Below are positions 53,081 through 63,857 of a DNA stretch of 64,000 bases, piece after piece. Source of the stretch: Meghimatium bilineatum (lineage: Eukaryota > Mollusca > Gastropoda > Stylommatophora > Philomycidae). Numbering within the stretch: position 1 is the first letter of the stretch; each line of letters starts with the position of its first letter. The stretch spans positions 7,805,013-7,869,012 of the forward strand of contig CM067307.1 of the NCBI GenBank assembly GCA_034231615.1. The letters run 5' to 3'. The notes below the pieces were generated by a model. It saw only the letters and a program-made list of their open reading frames with translations. It made no database searches and was not told the DNA's origin. The translations under genes were made by a program, and so were the position numbers.

Positions 53081-53204
53081 CCCTATCGCACTACTACTAT
53101 AAATACTACTATATCACTTTTCACCATCTTTGCCCAACTTTAAAGTCAAGCTTCTCAGCAAATATATAACAAAATTTTGTGTGAATTAAAAATGATGTAG
53201 TCCC

Positions 53205-53720
53205 TATGATCAACTCTGGCACTATTAGGGAATTACTTTATACTGATGACTGTGCATTGTATGCTGACTCTGTCATAAACATGCAAAGCACCATAGACCA
53301 TTTCTCACAGGCCTGCAACAACTTTGGTTTCACTATTAACACCAAAAAAAACAGAAGTCATGCACCAATTGAAACCAAATAGCCAACATACTGCTACTTC
53401 TATTATTGTCAATCAGGAAAGACTACAGGTAGTTGATAATTTTACTAACCTAGGAAGCACTCTCTCTTGAGATGTCAACATTGATGTGGAAATCAACAAT
53501 AGACTGGCAAAAGCAAGTACTGTATTTGGTAGATTATGCAGCAATGTATGGAAAAGAAGAAGTATAAGAACAACTACCAAAATTCAAGTATATCATGCAG
53601 CTGTTATATCAACCCTACTATACGCTTGTGAAATGTGGACAGTGTATGCTAACCATGCAAGAAAACTAAATCACTTCCACCGTAGCTTCCTACATAAATG
53701 ACTAAACTGGCTATAATGAG
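53205..53720 (+). pseudogene. Non-LTR reverse transcriptase fragment with catalytic core end
   Basis: Begins ELLYTDDCALYADSV (the YxDD motif), continues STIDHFSQACNNFGFTINTK, then after a frameshift in an A run (about 53343-53352) TEVMHQLKPN, a stop within NLGSTLS-DVNIDVEINNRL and KASTVFGRLCSNVWKRRSI to SLLYACEMW-like sequence. Closely related to 17345-18050. Confidence 0.75.
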
Positions 53721-53947
53721 TATACTGGCTATCTACTGACTAGATTTTGTAGGCCTACTATAGCTATCTAGGTCTAACCAGTTATTGTAATAATATGTAT
53801 TTAATGTCGAGTAATGATGATTTATGAGTAATTATGAGTGGGCTTTAAGCTTAGTCAGAGCAGCACCAGTCCTTGTGCATGAAGAAACTTGGATGCTCAT
53901 GTTTATTCTCGTGTGAAAATGCTGTATTGCACGCATGACCAAGGAGC

Positions 53948-54195
53948 ACCTGCACATTAGCTTGATGTAATCCGGAGAACAGACTGAATTCTATCACGGT
54001 TTACAGCTTTACTGTGATATCTGCACCTTTTAGCCTGACACATTCAACTGTTGCATTGCTTCTGGGTCACTTTGACTCTTTATTGGATGAGACATCTCCA
54101 TAATTTCCCTAGTCACCTCTTGCAACATGCATGGAATGTAAACAGTGTCGCTATTCTTTGCTCCCCCTTCAGACTCTTGCAACAGTTGGGTGATT
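53948..54195 (-). mobile_element. SINE-A copy, diverged
   Basis: From TTAGCTTGATGTAATCCGGA to CGCTATTCTTTGCTCCCCCT, without an intact GAA tail. Confidence 0.65.
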
Positions 54196-54223
54196 ATTAA
54201 GTTTTTAGGAAAATTTTGACTGT

Positions 54224-54400
54224 CTTCTTCTTCTTCTTCAGCGTTCGCTCTCAAGTAACCACATCGAAATTATCGTGTGATTTCCGCCGGGGAGCGTGAA
54301 GTATGTTGTGCTGCAAGTTCCACAGTAGAACTGTGATTATTTGCACCCCGGTTGGCCACTTTGTGACCTGGACGTCCGAGGTCCAGCACATCCGTTTTCG
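54224..54400 (-). mobile_element. SINE-C, variant sharing tail and head with SINE-B
   Basis: The plus strand starts CTTCTTCTTCTTCTTCAGCG and ends CAGCACATCCGTTTTCG, like SINE-B, but the middle (TTATCGTGTGATTTCCGCCG, GTGACCTGGACGTCCGAGGT) is different. Only copy in the window. Confidence 0.55.
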
Positions 54401-54442
54401 TCATTCCTTTATTTCGGGTTTGGTCCCTAATTTTTGTTGTTG

Positions 54443-54524
54443 TTGTTGACTGTTAGGAGTGAAGATTAATGTGATCAAATCTGTATTTGACTGTTAAGAG
54501 TGAAGATTAATGTGATCAAATCTG
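54443..54524. repeat. Two-copy tandem repeat, about 42 bp
   Basis: GTGAAGATTAATGTGATCAA with flanking bases occurs twice in succession. Confidence 0.8.
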
Positions 54525-55336
54525 CGAACTTTTTATTTTGGGATTGATATTTATATGGCAGTGAGAATATTCCCCGTTCAGTATTTTATTTTCATACAAA
54601 GAATTTGGAGCCTCAGATAGAGAATCTGTTTTCTTATTTGTTGTTCGTTTGCATGATCATGTTTTCTTATTTGTTTTGTTGTTCGTTTACATGACCATGT
54701 TGATCTATCTTTTAAATGTGGCTGTCTATCTAAGGCTTATGAGAATTAGTTTGTTTATCTTAATACAAATGTCAATTTTGTTTACCCTGGAGAAGTCTCC
54801 ATGCTAATGTTCATTGTTTCAATACCTTCTGCATCTCAATGAGCAATTGTGAGAAAACAGTTAAACTTATTTTTTGTTCAGCTATCAATGAGGTATCAGT
54901 TGCTTGGGAGACTGTTTGCAACTCATACCTTCATATTTGTATCAGATAGGAGCAATGCATCACTCACATGACCACAACTTGTTGATATACATATCTCTGT
55001 GACTGCAGCACAGCTGATGTACTTTAACTGACTGTTTTTTGGGGGGTTTCTCTCACATCCTTTCAATCTCCTAATGACACTAACAAGGCAGAATTATAGA
55101 GTCTTTTCCACAGTGTAATTTTCTCATGCCTTTTCTCTTAGGAGATAGACAAAATAGGTTAGCACATCACCATTCCATGTCTTCCTTCATGAAGACGTGT
55201 ACTATAATATTGATATCCTAGAGAAAAAAGCTACTTTTAAGAGAGGTATTTGCATGGAAGTCTGAAAGTTAGTGAAGATAAAAGTATCTATTTGCATGAG
55301 TGGTTTTAAAAATGTGAATGTGCTTTTATTTCACAG
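54525..55336 (+). other. Sequence upstream of the SEC16A-like exon, presumably intron
   Basis: Ends in CTTTTATTTCACAG immediately before the exon, a good 3' splice site. The gene's promoter and first exon were not found with confidence. Confidence 0.4.
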
Positions 55337-55337
55337 A

Positions 55338-58300
55338 ATGAACAACCAATGGAACAATAACCAGTTTCAGCAGGGTCTTCCCTCACAGGGAAACCAGGTG
55401 AAGATGTTTGATCCCGCCAAATTCCATACATCTGCATCTTTAGGAGGAACTAAAGCCAATAGACCTAGACTACACACAAGACAGCAAAGTGCTGCTGCAC
55501 CAACCACACAAGAGGTGCCACTGCAAACTTCTCAATCTTCTTGGAGTAGTTGGGGTAACTGGGACTGGAACCCAGAGAATAATTCTAAAACTGGCTATCA
55601 AGAACAACAAAATCAACAAACACAGCAACCGATGACAGCAGGATTTCAGCATCAACAAATACAAAATGATGGAACTGGGGGTAATCAGAATTATAGTGAA
55701 GGTAGTTATGCCACTTCATGGAATCAGGGTTGGAATGATGCTCACACATATTCTCAACCACATCAAGCCTCTGCTCAAACTGATACTGCTGCCGTGTACC
55801 AGAATCAGGAGCTGCAACAACAACAACAACAACAACAACAGTCACATTGGGGATATCAGGCATATGATAGAGGTCCTTTAGATTATGGCCAACCTAGTGA
55901 AGGCACATATAGTCAAGGTCAACATGGTGAAGGTTCATTAGGTCAAGGCCAACCCGGTGGAGGCACATTTAGTCAAGGTCAATATGGGGAAGTTTCATTA
56001 GGTCAAGGCCAACCTGGTGGAGGCACATTTAGTCAAGGTCAGTATGGTGGAGGCTCATTAGGTCAAGGCCAACCTGGTGGAAGTACTTTTGGTCAAGGCC
56101 AATATGGTGGGGGTTCATTAGGCCAGGCTCAAAATATTGGAGGAACATTTAGTCAAGATAAACATAGTAAAGGTTCATTGGCTCAAGACCAACACAGTGG
56201 AGGCATGTTGGGTCAAGACCAACATAGTGGAGGCATGTTGGGTCAAGACCAACATAGTGGAGGCATATTTGAAGAGGGTCAGCGTGGTGGCGGAACATAT
56301 GGCCAAAGTCAACATCGTGGAAGTAGTGGAGATAAATTAAATCAAGGCCAATCTAAAGAAGGTTCATTAGGTCCAGGCCAACATATGGGAGGCACGTTTA
56401 ATCAAGGCCAACATGCTGGAGGCATATTAGCTCAAGGCCAACACGGTGAAGGCACATTTGATCAAGGCCAGTATGATGAACGCACATATGGTCAAAGTGA
56501 ACATGGTGAAAGCAGTGGAGATATATTTAATCAAGGCCAATATGTAGGAGGTACATTTAATCAAGGCAGACAGGGTCAGGACACACTTGATCAAAGTCAG
56601 TATGGTGAACACACTTTTCATCATAGCCAACATGTTAGTGGCACATTTGATCGAAGTCAACATGTTAGTGGCACATTTGATCAAGGACAACATGATGTAG
56701 ACAGATTTGATCAAAGTCAGCATGAAAGAGAGAGTGCTACAATTAACCAAGGTCATCATACTGGAAGTACTAGAGGTACCTACTATCAAGATGTACGTGG
56801 TGGAGGTACATTTGGTCAGGTCAGTTATAATGCTAATGATCCCAGTGGGCTTCAGCAATATCAAAGCAGTCAGAGCCAACAAAGAACTGTTGGTCAGTCA
56901 TATGACTATCAGCAACAACAAACCAATGATGAGAGGCAGGTTTATAGTCATAAGCAGGATGAAAGTCAAGATGATGCTGTATATGGCAATCCTCGCAGTA
57001 CTAATGCTTGGATGGCATCTGGTGAAAGTGGACAATGGGTTAGTGGTATCCAAGAGTTAGCACAGTTATCATCTTATACAGGAGATGCCAGACTTCATGC
57101 TGGAATCGAGCATCAGCAGGTGGGCAGCTTACAGAATAAGAATAGTGAGAACATACCACAAGCTTCTAGAATCTCCCATTCTCATCAAGGCAGTACTTTA
57201 GCAAGACCAAGTCTGGAAGACTACAATGCTGATGATGATGGAACTGTATCAGGATTCTTTGACAGGGATAATGATGGGAATATTCAGCTGGATTCACAAA
57301 AACATGGTCACAGCTATGGTGGGGATGGTTCAGGTAACCAGGGCAATGAGATATCTTCTGGTCTCAATCAGTTTTTGTCAGTGACCACACAATTTCATAG
57401 AACAGATTCAAACATTAGCAGTGCTAGTCTTACTACATTTAATTTATCCAATAGTGAAAATGATGATAGAGGCAAGGTGATACACAGTACAGAGGAGGCT
57501 AGTTTGGCTCAGAGACAAAGTAGATACGTAGCAAATCCAGCTGTGGGAGATGTATCAGTAGTTGAACATCATAATCAAGATTCCTACAGGGAATTTGTGC
57601 ACAAGAATGCTAGAGGACAGGATTCAGAGTTTAGCAAAAATGCATATATTCCAGCAAATCTTCCATTGGACACAAGCATAAGACCTACTTTAGATGGAGA
57701 CCACCCTGATTCTGCTGAGTCAGGTGGGTCAGGTGGATCATCAGGGCTGACAGACTGGGAGATTGTTCCAGCACAAACAGATTCTGTAAACCTCAGTCAT
57801 AATAATTCTTTGGAGTTTGACAAGCCCGATGGTGGAGTGAGCATTTTGGGCAGTTATGACAACTTTGAGTCTCAGGATAAAGACTCACAACCTATGACTT
57901 CTTTCAGTGCCATATCTGATCAAATTTCCCAGAATGTCTTTCAGAAATTGAATCCTTCAGAGCATTCCTTAACCTCGGAGAAACTAACCATGTTTGTTCG
58001 TGAATCTGTTCAATCTCAACACACTACTGGTCAGTTTGACCACTTACCTTTTGCAGCTATCACAGACCACAACCAAAAAGACTCCATACAGTCTACATTA
58101 CATTCATCTGTACAGGCACTTTCTAATCTACCGCCTACAATATCTTCAAATCTATCATTGCCATTGTCTCAACAAGACAGAACAACTAATCCACTTAGAA
58201 GAGATGAGGGAAAGAGCACAGGATCTCAAGCAATCCCACAATCTGCAAATTATAGTTATCCATCAAGTAGTGCACCTTTAACATTGCAAGGGGATGTGTG

Positions 58301-58811
58301 GTCAGCTATGAAAAAAACAACCATGGGCACCAACCAGAGTTTAGATTCGGAGAGGGCAAAAGGCATAACTGCAGTTCCTTCATCAAAACAAAAACTGCCA
58401 GTCACATCTTCAGCAGAGGATGGAAACCGCATTAGTAGACGAGACTCTGATCACAACATCAATTCTATAGACAGCTTTCAAACAAAAGGTGATTTCCGCA
58501 ACTCAGAAGAGGTAGCAATGTCTGAGCACCAGCAGCGACATCATTCAGCATTCCAACCTGTTAGTCGCCCACAACAAACAGCAATGTCTCAGACTACCAC
58601 ATTGTGGGACAACTCTGAAACATCAACTTCTAACATTCTTCTTGCTCCAGTCATGCCACTTATCATTCCAGCTCTTAACCCATATTCAGTTTCTGCTGCT
58701 GCTACATCAACCACAACTGCTGCTGAAGCGTCAACAACAAGAAAAGGCAGTGGACATGACAAAACTAGAGAAAAACCTGTGTCGAAACTAGATTCTTCTG
58801 CTGACTCATCA
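55338..58811 (+). CDS. SEC16A: SEC16A-like protein, giant N-terminal exon (partial gene)
   Basis: Sec16 scaffolds COPII coats at ER exit sites. The ATG at 55338 follows a splice acceptor directly (TTTCACAG|A-ATG), and the exon ends TCA|GTAAGC at 58811, phase 0, giving 1158 codons without a stop. Residues 1-160 are Asn/Gln/Ser/Thr-rich (MFDPAKFHTSA, SSWGNWDWNPEN). A polyQ run is at about 157-168. About 183-466 consist of nearly 30 decapeptide repeats (GGTFSQGQYG type). The remainder is low-complexity with acidic patches (GLTDWEIVPAQ). Near the end, TTTLWDN...NILLAP (about 1085-1104) parallels a TTLW...NVLLAP segment I recall from vertebrate SEC16A. The central conserved and C-terminal Sec23-binding regions would lie downstream of the window. 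The exon itself is secure; the family name is less so. Confidence 0.6.
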
Positions 58812-58879
58812 GTAAGCTGTTTTTATTTTCTTTTTTTTAAGTATTTATTTTGGTAGAAACAGAGCACTAGTAATTTAAT

Positions 58880-59250
58880 TTATAATTCACAAGCACATTG
58901 AATAACACCACAAAGTAATGTAGTTCACAGACTGAATCACATGAAGTAATAATAGTTCACAGACTGAATGACATGTAGTAATAATAGTTCACAGACTGAA
59001 TCACACAAAGTAATATAGTTCACAGACTGAATGACATAAAGTAATTCAGTTCACAAGCACATTCAATGATACACAGTAATATCGTTCACACGCACATTGG
59101 ATGGCATAAAGTAATGTAGTTCACAGACTGAATCACATGAAGTGATACCATGCACAGTTCACAGACTGAATTACACGAGGTAATATTGTTGACAAACCGA
59201 ATGACACAAAGTAATATAGTTCACAAGCACATTGTATGGCACATAGTAAT
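58880..59250. repeat. Degenerate tandem repeat, about 30-36 bp x 11
   Basis: AGTTCACAGACTGAATCACA and variants (AGTTCACAAGCACATT), just after the giant exon's donor. Confidence 0.8.
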
Positions 59251-59796
59251 ATAGTTGGTTCTTTCCTAGGAGAATGGTCTACATATTTTCTGAAATGAAA
59301 TATAGATGAAACAGAATACATTATAAATGGGAGAATAAAGGTTCTATAATCGCAATGCATATCCCCTATATTTTGTTATTATAGTCGGATGTGAATGAAA
59401 AGATTCAATGCACACGTTCATTGGTAGTGTATGATGGTTTGCGCATTGTTTTAATTTTATTGCACGGTCTAAGAAATTATATCACTTATGTAACTTGCAG
59501 AACGTTAGTACAAATTCAGGATACTGCTAGATTTTAGGACCTGGGGGAGGGGAGGTGAAATTAGCGTTAGGTATAGTGTTTACAATCAATCTAACGTTAG
59601 TACATGTCCCACCCCCTTTGTGTGAGGGAGACAAACAAGTGTTTTCTTTCTGGTAATTTATTACTTCCTCATACAATAATTAACAAATAGCTGGTGTATC
59701 TGCATTTAGAATCATGTAAATATAATGAAAGGGAGGGGATATTATGGATGGGAACATGCAGGGGCTAGGGATGGAGGTAGGGTGCTTTGTGTGGGG

Positions 59797-60320
59797 TTAG
59801 GCAGGTGGCCAGTAGTTTCCCATTTCCTCCAATAGGGCATAAAATAGATTTACGTTGACCTGTAACCGAGATTGCCACATGAACTCGACCAGGTAACTAT
59901 TTAAGTGGTGTCGTGCTGTCCCGTGATGTTTCTTGTTTCACCACTTGGCATTTCTCAACATATGCTCAGTTGTCTGTGTGTGGGCCCCTGTCTTCGGATC
60001 GACAAAGGTGTACTGATGATTCACTGTGAGTAAAACCGGTTCTTTCGATCTTGGTCGCTTGGTAGCCTCGCCAGAAATATTTGAGTATATTTTTGATCCA
60101 GGTGCCACATTCTCAATAATTGCTTGTAGCATGGTTTCAGCACTTCTGTTTTCTACTGGCAAGAGGAAGACTTCTTTAGTTTCATGAAAAATGTTTCCAA
60201 AAATCCATTGCTGAGGTAAAACTTCCTGTATTTGATGTTCTTTTGGAGAATAAACTTTTGTCAACTTCCACAATCATGCCTTCCCCTCCAATGTGTCGCA
60301 TTGTAGTTGCAATATATTGT
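59797..60320 (-). pseudogene. Merlin (IS1016/ISXO2-like) DDE transposase relic
   Basis: The minus strand begins RHIGGEGMIVEVDKSLFSKR with the first catalytic Asp. After a frameshift near 60230-60245 it continues QQWIFGNIFHETKEVFLLPV, ENRSAETMLQAIIENVAPGS and LTVNHQYTFVDPKTGAHTQT, then past an in-frame stop (59938-59940) NSYLVEFMWQSR and EMGNYWPPA to a stop at 59797. The catalytic Asp expected in the GSKIYSD position is Asn here. With a frameshift, an internal stop and a lost catalytic residue the copy is dead. Merlin is rare among the elements in this window. Confidence 0.75.
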
Positions 60321-60375
60321 ATATGCAAACTTCATGCGAAAACAAAGTCCACTCAACAACTGCTTTCTTTTTTAT

Positions 60376-60655
60376 CAGCAGTTTATTCTCAAACTCCTAT
60401 TGATTTTTAGGATGTGGTCCGGAGAACAGGATGTGCTTTGTCGTAATTTCCAGCTTTGTTGCGATATCTGTGCCTTTCTGTCTAAACACATCTGACTTCA
60501 GCTTGGCTTCTAGATGACTTTGATCCTACATTCGATGGGACAGCAACTCAACCCCATCCCAAATATCCTTAGTTACCTCTTATAATGTGCATGGCAGGTA
60601 AGAGTGTTGTATTCTTAGCTCCCTTTAGGATCTCAACAACACACAGGCGGTTATT
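60376..60655 (-). mobile_element. SINE-A copy, diverged
   Basis: From CAGCAGTTTATTCTCAAACTCC to TCTCAACAACACACAGGCGG, close to the full family length. Confidence 0.7.
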
Positions 60656-60734
60656 GATAATGAAAAGGTGTCACTGGGTGTATCTGTAAGTGTTCAGTCT
60701 CTACCAGTAAATATCAGAGTATGTATATTGATAG

Positions 60735-61110
60735 TTTCTCTTCAGTGCTCTTCATATATTGATAGTTTCCAGTGCTCTTAATATATTGATAGTTTCCAGT
60801 GCTCGTCATAGATTGATAGTTTCCAGTGCTTTTCATATATTGAGATAGTTTCCAGTGCTTTTCATATATTGATAATTTCCAGTGCTCTTAATATATTGAT
60901 AGTTTCCAGTGCTCTTCATAGATTGATAGTTTCCAGTGCTCTTCATAGATTGATAGTTTCCAGTGCTCTTCATAGATTGATAGTTTCCAGTGCTCTTCAT
61001 AGATTGATAGTTTCCAGTGCTCTACATAGATTGATAGTTTCCAGTGCTCTACATAGATTGATAGTTTCCAGTGCTCTTCATAGATTGATAGTTTCCAGTA
61101 CTCTTTATAT
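60735..61110. repeat. Minisatellite, 27 bp x about 13
   Basis: Units of the type GATTGATAGTTTCCAGTGCT followed by CTTCATA. The 27-bp period keeps one frame open (SALHRLIVS repeated), which explains the 132-residue frame at 60869-61267. Confidence 0.9.
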
Positions 61111-61465
61111 CAAGATTAAATGTACATACTCTGGATTGTTGCTATCTAAAGGAATTGTCAGATCCTGCATATTCACCTATAAATATCTCTCCTTTGGAAT
61201 CGATTTCTGGATTTCAGCTCATAAAAAGAGCTGTAAAATCCTGCAAAATATCCTCTTAAATAAATAAAAACTTTTGTTACTGTTTGTTTTCCTGTGAAGG
61301 AGTGCCGTGTGACTTTCTATGGGCTGTGGAAATAAAGGCCACTTTGCCATGGCAGACGACGCAGCGACATGTACAGGAAGGATTTCGATACTCCTCTTAA
61401 ATTACTGTTTGAAATCCATGCATGTTGCCATGACCCTTAATATGAGCAAAGAATATTAAAGCTGT

Positions 61466-61585
61466 ATGTCGTAAGGTGACTAAGGAGGTTTTGGGGTGAA
61501 GTTGGTTGTCCCATCTCCTGGAGGGTCAAGTGACCCAGACGCCATGCAAGTCAGATGTGTTAGACCAAAAGTGGCAGTTCGGATT
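61466..61585 (+). mobile_element. SINE-A fragment
   Basis: GTCGTAAGGTGACTAAGGAG to AGTCAGATGTGTTAGACCAA, middle third of the family only. Confidence 0.6.
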
Positions 61586-62008
61586 GAGCTTTCTTCTGTT
61601 TGGTATGGGGCGGATAAGGTATTTTTATTCTCTTGGAGCTGTCTAAGCTGGTAGTAGTGTTTTCTGTTCTCTTGGTTTCAGTGGAATCCCATTCTAACAA
61701 CTTGATCCGGATCTACAAAATATGTGTGTAAACACAGAAATATACAGTATAAGCTATATAGAAAAAATAGAATTGGAGATTTTGAAATCTGTTGTTATAT
61801 TTATATAAGGAAATTTGCTCAGAATGCACTATAGAGTATACTGTAGTACTTTTAGATTAGTTTGCTGCCCATACAAAATGGCTTGTTTGGCTGGGTTTGG
61901 CCTGTTGGTCATATTTTTTTCCACCTTTGCCGTAGACAGTTTATGTAATTCTTGGTGGTCAATAGACTGCATTGTAAACTGGGATACATTTTTTTCTTGG
62001 TCTTCTAT
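61586..62008. other. Intron sequence, nothing recognised
   Basis: No supported feature. Confidence 0.4.
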
Positions 62009-62891
62009 TTAACCTTTAGCAAGCCAGAGTAAAAAATACGAAACCTCTCCCTGCCACCGAATTATTTTTTGAAAATTTGCATTATTGATGGTGACTGTTT
62101 TGAAAATGTGATAATTTTTTGGTTGTTAGAGATATTTAAATAATATTTGCACATATATATAAAGAATTGAATTATGCATATATTGGTGTAATTTATGTAC
62201 ATGTGTGTGTGTGATACCAGACATATGAGAAAGTGGCAAAGACGTTTTTCACAAAAAACATATATTTTATAACAAATAAAGAGGAAAAAAATAACTTACC
62301 TTATTTATCGAATTCCTTGGCAACACTGTAAACTAAATCACGCAAATCTGTTGTATTTATGTTCTTTCACTGCAAAATTATCAAAATATAGCCGGAGGAA
62401 CTGTATAAAACATGTAGATTTGCAGTAAAATCCTTCTTTGAGCTTAGGTCTAGTCATTTTTGGTGCCACTTCAACATATTCGATATCAAACATCTACATG
62501 TCTCCAAACCAACGCGGCATTCTGTATATTCACTGCTGTGAAACTAAATAACTCAATAATTCATGATTCAAGCAACGATTCAATGTTATTTTATTCAAAA
62601 TACGATGAAAGAAAGGTCTATAAAACCGGTCACATCATTGCATCGTACCGGTGTGCAGATGTGGTCAGATTAATTGCTATAAAATTTGTATCTTCTGGCT
62701 AGCCATTGTTACAACGATCATGTCGGACGTAGGAATAAACCGGCTTCAATAGCGCATGTTCCAGAGTAACCAATCAGGCTGTGGGGCGTCTATTATAACG
62801 ATATCTCATTGGATGGAATATGTCGCCAACGGCGCTAGACGCCATTTTGTTTTTCAGTGGCCGGAGTTGATATAGGCGTGGTGAAGGTTAA
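62009..62891 (-). mobile_element. Non-autonomous piggyBac element, complete with TTAA at both ends
   Basis: TTAA (62009-62012), then CCTTTAGCAAGCC, 875 bp in total (62013-62887), ending GGCGTGGTGAAGG and TTAA (62888-62891). The termini are inverted repeats matching at 10 of 13 positions. The left end is the same as the 3' end of the transposase-bearing element at 1600, so this is a deletion derivative lying on the minus strand. No transposase remains. The right end has promoter-like sequence (ATTGGTTACTC and ATCCAATGAG CCAAT boxes on the minus strand, AAAATGGCG). Confidence 0.75.
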
Positions 62892-62938
62892 GAAACTATT
62901 ATTATATTAATGTCTTCAATTTATTATTTGTTTAGCAG

Positions 62939-63120
62939 GCACATAGAAAAGGTAGCGAGAGAAAAAGCATGCAGGAAAAAGACAGAGAACTATCAAGGAA
63001 GGAAGACAGTAGCAAGAGAAAAAGCATGCAGGAAAAAGACAGAGAACTATCAAGGAAGGAAGACAAGAATCGTTCTTTTGACTCATTGGATGAAATTGAT
63101 GATGTTGTGGAAAAACATCG
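62939..63120 (+). CDS. SEC16A: SEC16A-like protein, downstream exon
   Basis: 182 bp, 60 codons plus two bases, open in the phase left by the giant exon. The acceptor is TTTAGCAG, a tandem NAGNAG site (62935 or 62938; both keep frame, adding or omitting one Gln). The donor is CATCG|GTGAGT. It encodes a charged segment, AHRKGSERKSMQEKDRELSR and on, containing a 19-residue unit (RKSMQEKDRELSRKED core) twice because of a 57-bp in-frame duplication, then NRSFDSLDEIDDVVEKH. Additional exons between this and the giant exon cannot be excluded. Confidence 0.65.
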
Positions 63121-63234
63121 GTGAGTGTTTGTTTAGATATGTTTCCGTGTTCAACAATTTTGTTTACTTGTTCTGAAGGTAGAGGGTATTTAACAACCTC
63201 TCCCCTGAACATAGAATAAGATATATTTGTTTTG

Positions 63235-63380
63235 TCTGTTGTCAAACTCTTGCTGGATCTCTCTTGTAATAGGACAGTGGTCCTAATAGATTTCCAGTAG
63301 GATGTAGTACAGAGAATGGAAATGGCTTGTGTTGCCGTTTTATTTTTCAAAATTACTCGACACATCTGATTTTGGCATTG
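63235..63380 (-). mobile_element. SINE-B copy, diverged
   Basis: TCAAACTCTTGCTGGATCTC to CGACACATCTGATTTTGGC in reverse SINE-B order; the GAA tail is lost. Confidence 0.7.
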
Positions 63381-63857
63381 CGGTAACTAATACATTAATT
63401 GCTTTTTACCACTTCCACTGGTGGACATTTTAACCATACCACTAATATAGTAGGTCAGCCGACTAGAGAACAGTCTTTTGAACTTACATACTTTTCACCA
63501 AGATCAATGCTAACCAATGTCACCTATGCTTGACCTTTTTACCATGGTCTTGCATTGCTATCGACATAGCCACATTTGCCCACGAATAGGATATTTAGCA
63601 ATACAAATCAAGTAAAAATCCTTTTTCATCTTTCATTCATTAAGTATGATGATTTCAAAATTTCCCAACCCCTTATATGACTACTGGAAATACATCACAA
63701 TTTCTTTTCTTACATAAAGTTCTAAAATGTGCGGAAATATTTTAGAAATAAACCATACTCCCCCCTTAGTGGAAAATATGTATCTATGGCTCTGTCAGTC
63801 TTACTTTGGCCCATAAAGAATGGATATAGTTTTACTATAGTAATTGGTATAGATATT
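63381..63857. other. Intron sequence, nothing recognised
   Basis: No supported exon or element. Confidence 0.4.

Noticed and set aside
55272-55337. Upstream extension of the SEC16A-like frame, including an in-frame ATG near 55296
   Set aside because: A strong splice acceptor lies just before the ATG at 55338, so the upstream bases are most likely intron.
56427-56882. 151-residue minus-strand frame
   Set aside because: Antisense shadow of the coding decapeptide repeat in the SEC16A-like exon.
60869-61267. 132-residue plus-strand frame with repeated SALHRLIVS
   Set aside because: Product of the 27-bp minisatellite; no gene-like flanks.
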